Below the pieces are notes generated by a model. The model was not told the DNA's origin and searched no databases. It was given only the letters and a program-made list of their open reading frames with translations. Shown piece after piece: positions 56,199-64,000 of a stretch of 64,000 bases of DNA (positions are counted from its first letter, which is position 1; each line of letters opens with the position of its first letter). This DNA is from Pontederia crassipes (lineage: Eukaryota; Streptophyta; Magnoliopsida; Commelinales; Pontederiaceae), in assembly GCA_030549335.1 (NCBI GenBank), contig CM060186.1, positions 19,273,189 through 19,337,188 on the forward strand, written 5' to 3'. The translations under genes and the position numbers were made by a program.

Positions 56199-57058
56199 GG
56201 TAAAATGATTGTGATGAGCACCATTTGCTCAGCACCCTGTAAAGCGGATTGACACCGTCCAGATCGGATGGCTGAGATGATTGCGCGCGAGATTTTAATA
56301 TATCCCACGAGATATTGGATGGCATCTCCCACTATCCCTCTCTCTCTCTCCCCCCCTAGGACGTCGACGATCTTTGGCTGCGGTAGCGAGGCGCCATCGG
56401 GCCATGACGAAGCAACATCAGGTGACAGCGACGATGAGGCGACATCGGGCGACGGTGGTGGCGAGGTGACGATGACAGCGGCGGCGAGGCAACATCGGGT
56501 GGCGGCAAGGCAACATCAGGCGACGACGATGAATCTGCGGTGATCCGGCAAGGTGATCGGCGTGATTCTGGATCGATCGAGATCGGCGACAGTGGCCACT
56601 ACAACTCGATCTCGCACGTGAGAGAGAGAGGGATGGAGGGAGCGGCCGGTGATGGATCTGCGGCGAGACGATGACGACAGGAGTGGTGAGGCAACATTCG
56701 AACAGTGATGGATATGCGGCAATCCAGATCTATGATAAAGTGATCGACACGATGCTGGATCGATCGAGATCGGCGACGGTGGCCGCTACACTCGATCGTG
56801 CGCGCGAGAGAGAGAGGGAGGGAGTGACCGACGATGGAGGAGGGTGGCTGGCGATGGAGGGTGGCCGGCAATGGAGGGCGGCCGGCGACGGAGAGGGTTG
56901 GCAGACTGCATGAGGGGAGTAGGAGGAGGGATCCTCAACCACCGGATCAAATCTGGACGATGTTTGATTTGATATGATCCAAACCATCCGATTTGGATGA
57001 CCATCAATCCACTTCGCAAGTGCTGAGCAAATGGTGCTCAGCACAATCATTTTGCCCA
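56199..57058. mobile_element. Mutator-like TIR element with GC-rich core (second)
   Basis: About 85-90 bp of terminal inverted repeat is visible: left from 'taaaatgattgtgatgagc' with 'accatttgctcagcac', right as its complement ending 57,058. Both ends abut (TA)n tracts. The core contains two tandem versions of a ~180-bp GC-rich segment (about 56,520-56,660 and 56,700-56,840; shared 'ctggatcgatcgagatcggc'). No transposase is present. Confidence 0.75.
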
Positions 57059-57570
57059 TATATATATATAAGTTCATTTGGATTCGAATGTCTGGTAATA
57101 ATATTTCTTATTTTCACCTAAAGAATTTTTTATTGCAAAGCTTTTGCATAGGTGTCAAAAGAACATGGATAGAAGATCGATAACAATTTTTGAAAGTGTA
57201 TATTTCTGAGTTACGGAGATTCTTACAAATTATAGAATGAGAAGAAGAAAATAATTAAAAGCAAATATGTGTTATTTCAAGAATATGCTATTTTTCAATA
57301 TATCAAAGAAACAAATTAGTGATTATGTATGAGCTAACTTGAAAAAAAGAGTCACATGTGGATACAAGTGACACGTGTGAATGATGTTATGCATGAGGAG
57401 CAAGAAGGTACTCCATTTTACAAATTTATGAGAAAGCATCATACTTTCATGGGATATCTAAGTTTAAAATACTTAGTGATTACTAAAGAAGGGGTGTTAA
57501 AGATAAATTCAAGGAGAAAGTTAAAACAAGATGTCAGATCGATCGCTCGATATGAAGATAAGTGATAATT

Positions 57571-58950
57571 CTTGATGGATGATCTTCTTCCCATTTGTTG
57601 AAGGGAAGATTGTTAAGTTTTTGAGATCTATCGAACCCATTAGAGGACTTAGTCAAGAATAAAGGATGTCAACTTAAATTGTGATGTGAAGTTAGAATCC
57701 TAGATGAAATTGAAGTTGTGATAATATTTGAGTCCAATAATCTTGATAATTATGAGATTTTATTAGTAGAGGATATTATATTACATTGACTATTAATTTT
57801 AATGAAATTTCTTTAATGATGCTACATCTTTCATTATTATATTTGTTATAATGATGTGTGACAATGAATTAATGATTGAAAATTTCTCTAAGTGATAACT
57901 TTTAGTGTATTTTTGAGATGTTACAAGAATGCCAATGTCATAATTTTTTTATTTATTTCCTTTAACATCGTTTTTAACTGTATTATTTTCAACATCTAAT
58001 TCTAAAGTATATAAAATTTATCCCTGAACCTATCCAAATATGATATTTCGTTCCATCCATTAAGTTTAATTCATATTTTTTAAATTCTCTAATAATTGTG
58101 AAATGTCATTTTTACCCTTACTTTTATATTACAATAAAATATTTTAAAATTAAAAATAATAAAAAATATGGGTAAAACCATTATTTTGTAACAATATCTT
58201 ATGCATTACCATGTTCATGTTCGTGTTAAGGGGAAATGATATTTCATAATTACTAAAACAACTTGACAAAAATGAATGCAGAATAATTTAAGTGTCAAAT
58301 TTAGATAAGTTCATGGACTAAAATTTATAAAATGTATATTTATATATAAAGTTATATGTTAGGAGGTGTTAAAGGAAACATTTTTTTTTCTACAAAACAA
58401 TATAAAGGGAAGATTATAATTAAATAAATAATAATAGAGTTAAATTAGCATGCAACGTGCAATCATGTACCATGGGCCGATCAACATAATTTTGATCTAA
58501 TGACTAAAAATACAAATAATATGCATCATTGGATCAAACTGACACTAGTCTAAAGATCCAAAACTTGTGATCGTACGATGTAATCACAATTTGTGATAGT
58601 ACACTAATATACCTCATAATAATATAAAAGCAATTAAAGGTAGAATAATAGCTTGGGTGTCATTGTTGCACTTGCTGTCTCACTACTTTGATATTATATC
58701 AAAGGGAATCTTAGTCGTTGACGCATTATTAAGATAACTAAATATAATTTATATTAATTATTGATAATCTAATTACTTATTATGGCCTCTTAATATTTCA
58801 CAATCAGTCAATAACATTAAATCAATTATTTTTATCTTTATGAATCAATAATAATTTATGCAATTGTACCATTAAATCATCTTGGGTTATAACAAAATCT
58901 ATCAATTACTAATATTTTATCAAAATATATAGGAATTAAAAAGTGTTGAT
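57571..58950. other. AT-rich sequence, nothing recognised
   Basis: Very AT-rich with no coding, RNA or repeat-end signals, apart from a possible continuation of copia debris up to about 57,800. Confidence 0.4.
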
Positions 58951-60853
58951 GTAATACGCCCAAAATTCATCTTAAAATATAATGATAACTATAGAAAATC
59001 CCGATGCGGTAGCTCTTTTGGCATCACATGACCACATAACATGACTTATATTGTAACGAAAAAGCATTAAACAACATCATTTAGTATAAACTTTCAACGA
59101 AATACTTAAGTAAATCCCATTTGATTTCATAAATAAGCAAATGAATAAACGTCAATTAACATGAAAGTTAAGATTAACATTAATAGTTCATGAAAATATC
59201 TTTAACATAAATAGCCCACTAGACTCAAATACTACATCCACCGGCGGAGCCAAGAGTTAATATTAGTGGGTTCACTAATTATAAGTATCTTAACAAATTT
59301 ATTTGTATAATATTAAATAAATAGTTGGATTTTTTTACTAGCTAAATATTCTCTAGTAATAACTAAATATATACCATTATCTAATTAATTTACTATTAAT
59401 TAATTCCTTTACAAATTCTATAATGTTTTGTATATTATTTATAAATTTTTGCACTCATAAGTTTAAGATTTCATAATAACATACATATAATAAAAAAATA
59501 TAAAATCACATAATTAAATAAGATACTAAATACAATAATTAATTCATTTAAAAATTAATATATTTGAAATAAGAGAATAATTGATTCTTAATCATTCAAG
59601 ATGAATAGTAAATTGTAAATTTAACTAAAAAACTCAATGAGCTTTGGTTGTTAAAAATTATATTAATATTAAAATAAAAAATTATTTAGAAAAAAATATT
59701 TATCTTTATAGACTTACATAACTAATATAAATAAAGGTATTTTTTTTACAATTGATATTAGCTTGTGATAATAAAAGAAAAGAGATATTGTTTAAAAGAG
59801 TAGAAGAAAAAGAATGGATGAGTTTGAACCATGGCTACTAGAGAATCAAAACAACCACTACCACCGAGGCAAGGCATAACAAATGCATTAACTAGTACTA
59901 TAAAATTATTACTAGTAAAAGAACCCACCTAGTTCAGCCTTTGATTACATCGTTACTTTATTCATTCATATGCTATGTGCATCTTCTTGTCATAAGATAA
60001 GTTATTATATATCTTTATCCCTTGTTACCTGTATGAATTTAGAATGTAAGATTACTTAGTTAGAGTATGTAAATGTCACAAATAAAATGATTCTAAGTAG
60101 GATATTACATGACATACTTATGCATTTTCATATATGAAAAATGAAATACATGAATATTATGAGCTGAAAATGAGCATCTATATGTCAATCATAACTTTCA
60201 TCACATACTTCATCATACATCATCATTATCATGAATAAAACAAGGATAAATATCTATACATCTTACATCGCACTAATAGTATGGAACATAAATCGTCATT
60301 CATCATACATATGCACATAAAGTTGCACTTGTTATACTTTGCCTCCATAGACAATTTGAAAGTCATTAATAGACATCCAATAGATATATATATCATGAAT
60401 AAAACATGAAAAACATGATATTAGAAAGATTTAGGGCTTTTCTCCAAATACATTCTAAAATATGAGCCTAAGGATTTACAAATCATAATCATCATGAAGC
60501 ATAAGAATTGTCTATAAAGCTTCTATATATATTCATGATCAAAACATGGATGATCCCTTAATCACAATTTCTATCAAGAACTAAGGTGTCTTAGAATCTC
60601 TCAATACAATACATAATAATTCATTAAGAATGGATAAAGGAGTTTGAATGACCTTTACATACTTTAATTTTAATCTTGCGTCATTTTTTTTTCTTTCTCT
60701 TCTCCCCATTATTCTCCTTCTTCAAGTCCTAGCGTGTTTAGGTAGAGAAAAAATAAATTAATAAGAAAGTCCTTAAACTTTTTATATGAGAGATATTATA
60801 AGAATTTTTACAAAAGACTTTAATATTCTTATTTAAAATTTAGGGTTGTTACA
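58951..60853. other. Possible old LTR (TGTAATACGCCC...TTACA)
   Basis: The left phrase tgtaatacgccc resembles the start of the gypsy LTR at 33,411 (tgtaatgccc), and a GTTGTTACA lies at 60,845-60,853. The composition (AT-rich, 'catagacaatttg' phrases) is similar. No target-site duplication matches, so this is weak. A further insertion with 'ggcggagccaag' near 59,248 and 'gaacccacctag' near 59,921 may be nested in it. Confidence 0.3.
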
Positions 60854-61264
60854 ATTGTTGCATATGTAACCTTATATAATCTAAGGATTTAATGGACGTC
60901 CTCCCTCATCCTCCATATTCAGGTAGTCATTGGATCAAAATCCAATGGCTAAGAAGATCGTCTGATTCATTGCACGATTTGACGAGGGTCTGCGAAGAGG
61001 GAGGCATAGCAGGTGTCATCATCGATAGCCTAGACGACCTCAATGCCCCTGAGCCACACAACGAGGCAATCAAACTGCCAACCATGGGTGGCTGCGGACC
61101 AGTGGAGGACGATTCTTGACGGGCGCCGCAGTCGGACACCATGGTGGCAATGGGAGGGAAAGGTGTAGTTGGCGACGATGGGCGGCAACCATAGGTGACG
61201 CCGAAGTAGTGGCTGAGGAGGATGGCAGAGCAGAATTCAATGTCCGGGAGGGTGACCTCAAAGA

Positions 61265-61965
61265 ATGCTCCTCCTCAACTTCGCGCTTGTTCTCCTCTTC
61301 GACCTCGACTACAACTCGTACTTCTCCACCTTCATCATCCTTAACACTCCTCGGCGGCCATATCAGTCTCTTATTGGCTGCTCGCTTTGGCATACCTCTC
61401 GATGCCATTGTCAGCACCATCCTCCTGTTCAATTGCGTGCTTTCCTCCAAAGTTTTGATCTTGATGACATAGGGATACCTAGTTCACATTGGCGTTTTCG
61501 TCGCCTATTGGTCCACTCTCCTCCCGTAGTGGACCTCCTAGGCGCTCTTGGTCAGTGTCACATTGTATGATGTGACTGTCGTCCTACTGCCTGAAGGTCC
61601 ATTACGACTATGCTGGAGTTTGCAATATCTAGGGATGAAGAGCTGCCGACTTTGGTGTTGATGGTAGTTCTTTAGTATTACCAGAGATGAGAGTGGTAGT
61701 AGTCAAGGAATCGCCCATCAAGCCGGTGTTGACTGTCCCACTTGGCACTTGTACAACAACCTCCAAAACAAGATGTGATCGTGTCTGCATGGGTCTTCCA
61801 GAGCATCACAACATGATTTTCATGACTGTGTATGTGTGTTACCTGGTGAAATTGGTGGGGCTCGGTACAACCTTGATGTTCTTAGCTGTCTACCACAAAG
61901 CATGTAAGCTCTTCCCTTGTCGATTGCGCTTGGCTTATTGTTCTACGTCCTAATCGAAGTCGAGT
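61265..61965 (+). pseudogene. Presenilin pseudogene (gamma-secretase catalytic subunit)
   Basis: Conserved presenilin blocks follow in order on one strand. GGHISLLLAARFGIPLDAIV and LLFN are followed by GYLVHIGVFVAYWSTLLP. The membrane segment LYDVTVVLLPEGPLRL carries the YD catalytic aspartate (61,566-61,571). Then come LEFAISRDEELPTLV, MTVYVCYLVKLVGLGTTLMF and ALPLSIALGLLFYVL (61,907 onward). Stops replace the Gln of the usual TQGYLV (TAG), the Glu of LPEWT and a nearby Trp. At least two frameshifts follow, and the GLGD motif with the second catalytic aspartate is missing. No introns interrupt it; plant presenilin genes are commonly intronless, so it need not be a retrocopy. N-terminal segments are not recognisable. 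Confidence 0.82.
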
Positions 61966-62825
61966 TCGGATAGGGCTCCTGTGAACTGCAATGATCTACA
62001 AAATCCATGTCGGGCTATTTTCACATTAGCCTCTCCCTCTATGAGCAAGTGTTGCTCGGCTCCCATGTCCTCCGGGTGCTCGTCCATATGCTCCTATCCG
62101 TCGCCTTCGTCCTCCTTTGGTCCATCACCTTTCTCACCGTCATCACGCTCAGGGGCGGACCCAGACCCAAATTTCGAGGGGAGGGGGGGAGGGGTGAAAA
62201 AAATAATCTACTTCTAAAAAAATTTAAGGGGAGCCAAAAAAATAAATTTGATGCTCAAATTTGATCCCATGTCCTCTATATAGATCATATAGAGAGTTTA
62301 CCAATACACCAAACCGTGTTGTGCTCACAATTAGACTAAAATTTATCGCCCCTACTCGCGCTCTACACCGTGTGTTCCATCCTCCAACTCTCTAGCGGGT
62401 GCCAAGTTAGTGCACCACGTCAGCATACTGCCTGTTTGCGCCCTAAATCCGTTGGCTCCTCCTCCGACGTGTCACGGGGCATTTTCCTGTGACACAAAGC
62501 GTGAAGCCTCACGACAACAATGCCGCTCAACTTATAGCTCTCGGCCGCTCAGCGCCGAAATCATGGAACACATACAGCCGCCCCACACTGTGTAATATTG
62601 CGGAGTACCAAGTTATCCGCCCTTAGAGCATTTATCTTGTAAGGCCATCCTTATGAATGGCCAAGTAGGTGACGTTCTCGGAGGGTATATCTTTTGCATC
62701 TTCAATATATAATAAGACTCATATACTTACGGTACGCTGGGAGGAGTTCACTAGTGCCTTCCGAGGCCCAATTGTATGTTATGTTTTATCATATTTAATA
62801 CAAGTAAGCTTTCCTTTAATTCTAG
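61966..62825. other. Flank of the presenilin pseudogene; unassigned
   Basis: Around 62,007-62,150 a hydrophobic frame (ISLSLYEQVLLGSHVLRVLV...) looks membrane-protein-like but is not identified. From 62,152 ('aggggcggacccagaccc') the sequence changes to a purine-rich then AT-rich tract of the kind found at ends of common plant repeats. No paired end was seen. Confidence 0.35.
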
Positions 62826-63137
62826 TGTCATGACCTTGAGCGTGAGGTGGCAACCCACATCGGTGTCCTTTCGTGGTGTCCCGTGGTCCCTTAGTCGTTC
62901 CTTCGGACTTTAAGCGCTCAAGCGCCTGCATTGGTGCCGCAATGTGCTAATGTCACGGTCCCATGACGAGTAGTCCAACACTCTAGTCATGTCCGTGATT
63001 GAATGCCTATAAGAGCGACTTTCGGCATAGTCGTCTAGACTATAAAACTTCCGTTGCAAACTCAAAATAGGCTTGGCTAGGTGTCTATCCGCCTAGTCGC
63101 CGCACGTGGTCTAGTGTCCGAGAATGACCCCATGACA
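62826..63137 (+). repeat. 5' LTR of the element at the window end
   Basis: TG...CA ends with a 7-bp terminal palindrome. The primer-binding site directly downstream fixes it as the 5' copy. Confidence 0.75.
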
Positions 63138-64000
63138 AGTGGTATCAGAGCCGTTCTTTCTGCTCGGATTACCCAACGACGATGACTCGCTTGTGTCGTC
63201 GCAATGTGCCATGGCGTAGGAAATGTGCTTTCGCTCAAAAACCCCATCACGCCCAGGCGCACTGGTACCATGGTCTTTAATCTTGGATGCCAACGAGGAA
63301 TGCATGGCAAGCTTCCTCGTATATGCCTAGTCGTGCTCCGCAACATGTTCCTCATACACTCGTGTCGTGTCAAGGAACATCTGTCATGCATCATGATGGC
63401 GGACTGATTGCCACGTCTAATCGGGACGATCATGCGTCGCTCACTCGAGTAGATCAACCATCCTAGGTATACAATCGGGAATCTTGAAGTGTCGCGCTGC
63501 GTCAAGAATGTCCATATGCTCCGCATGATGGTCTTGCGCTACCCATACTAAGGGATCGCTTACACGAGCGTCGTGTAACTCGATGGACCCGTGTCACATT
63601 CAGGGATTGTCGGTCATGCATTATCATGACGACCTGACGTTGCTCGATATTTTGGTGATGTCGCATCGCATGTCCAGTCATGCAACGTGAAGTGCACAAC
63701 CACTTCACGAGAGAAGTTGGCTCAAGTTCAAGCATCAAGGTTCATGGTCCCTTTCGGCTAAGGAATATCATCCTATCGGCTAAGGAGCATCAATCACAAG
63801 CTATCTTGTCGTGCTGCAGCATCGTCTGCCATGCCACGATGACTTTTATAGATGGAGCAAAATGTTGATTACTTGCAAACACTTAGGGACGAGCTGCTAG
63901 CCTCGTCTGCCTCGTTAAGTGCCATCCCGCAAGCGACGTGATGTCATTCATCAAGAGTTGGGATGAACTTGCTACATGCCAACGCAAATCGACGTATCTA
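62826..64000 (+). mobile_element. LTR element with short LTR, running off the window end
   Basis: A 312-bp LTR (62,826-63,137) starts TGTCATGACC and ends CCCATGACA, so it has inverted TGTCATG/CATGACA ends. Two bases later comes a Met-type primer-binding site TGGTATCAGAGCC (63,140-63,152). The following ~850 bp shows no gag-like protein in any frame. A short LTR with a non-coding interior suggests a TRIM/LARD-type non-autonomous element. The 3' end is outside the window, so length and age cannot be judged. Confidence 0.75.

Larger units (their letters stand above)
55090..57570 (+). pseudogene. Copia integrase-region fossil split by two DNA transposons
   Basis: Copia integrase-like sequence occurs at about 55,385-55,560 and again at about 57,070-57,300. 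The first part resembles the ..RTI..VRHM..TSFIEIFLEAMN region, the second the VFGC..F-type C-terminal region. About 1.5 kb of GC-rich Mutator-like insertions lies between. The whole is broken and lacks recognisable LTRs. An old fragment. Confidence 0.6.

Noticed and set aside
59236-59941. Possible transposon with 'ggcggagcc' and 'gaacccacc' ends
   Set aside because: Ends are not convincing inverted repeats and no target duplication was found; left as a remark in the LTR-like entry.

Overview
The window is nuclear DNA from a flowering plant. Both intact protein genes have plant-type intron/exon structure, and the promoters carry plant telo-box and Site II (TGGGCC) motifs. The repeat load is also plant-like: RTE and L1 LINEs, a Sirevirus-like Ty1/copia element, Ty3/gypsy elements, MITEs and SINE-like pieces. 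A monocot is possible but cannot be proven from this window. No tRNA, rRNA or CRISPR array was recognised.

Layout. 0.3-4 kb: two diverged copies of a Site II promoter plus 5' untranslated exon, separated by two related TIR elements and a C/D-box snoRNA-like sequence. 4-16 kb: a MOG1 (Ran-binding) gene of seven coding exons (12,111-15,793). Its proposed 8.1-kb first intron holds an antisense L1 LINE (5.1-10.8 kb) and a MITE. Intron 4 holds a long-TIR element, and intron 6 a short RTE-tailed insertion with perfect target-site duplications. 16-18 kb: a MITE and a tRNA-derived SINE. 18.1-29.5 kb: a broken antisense Sirevirus-like copia element with an envelope-like third ORF region and a nested solo LTR. 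30-36.5 kb: LTR remnants, a Tourist-like MITE, and a gypsy element reduced to one very long LTR, a leader and a little gag. 37.7-41.6 kb: a telo-box/Site II promoter followed by a 96-bp minisatellite and an array of four snoRNA-like units. One unit is split by an RTE tail, and a U2 snRNA 5' fragment lies between two units. 44.3-46.1 kb: two RTE copies in inverted orientation. 46.3-54.0 kb: an intact four-exon THADA/TRM732-like gene on the minus strand, with a telo-box/Site II promoter and a 31-base G run upstream. 55-57.6 kb: a copia fossil split by two GC-rich Mutator-like elements. 58.9-60.9 kb: a possible old LTR. 61.3-62.0 kb: a presenilin pseudogene. 62.8 kb to the end: the start of an LTR element with a short LTR, whose other end is outside the window.

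Functionally, the living parts look like housekeeping genes: a Ran regulator, a tRNA-methylation cofactor and a probable rRNA-modification snoRNA cluster. Two of the promoters share a translation-apparatus signature. Everything else is transposon sediment. The RTE family was recently active, since its two best copies differ at about 2 of 180 positions. I found no clearly new enzymatic or defence system. The least ordinary items are the snoRNA array with its detached copy, the U2 fragment, the TIR family with variable cores, and the RTE inverted pair downstream of THADA.
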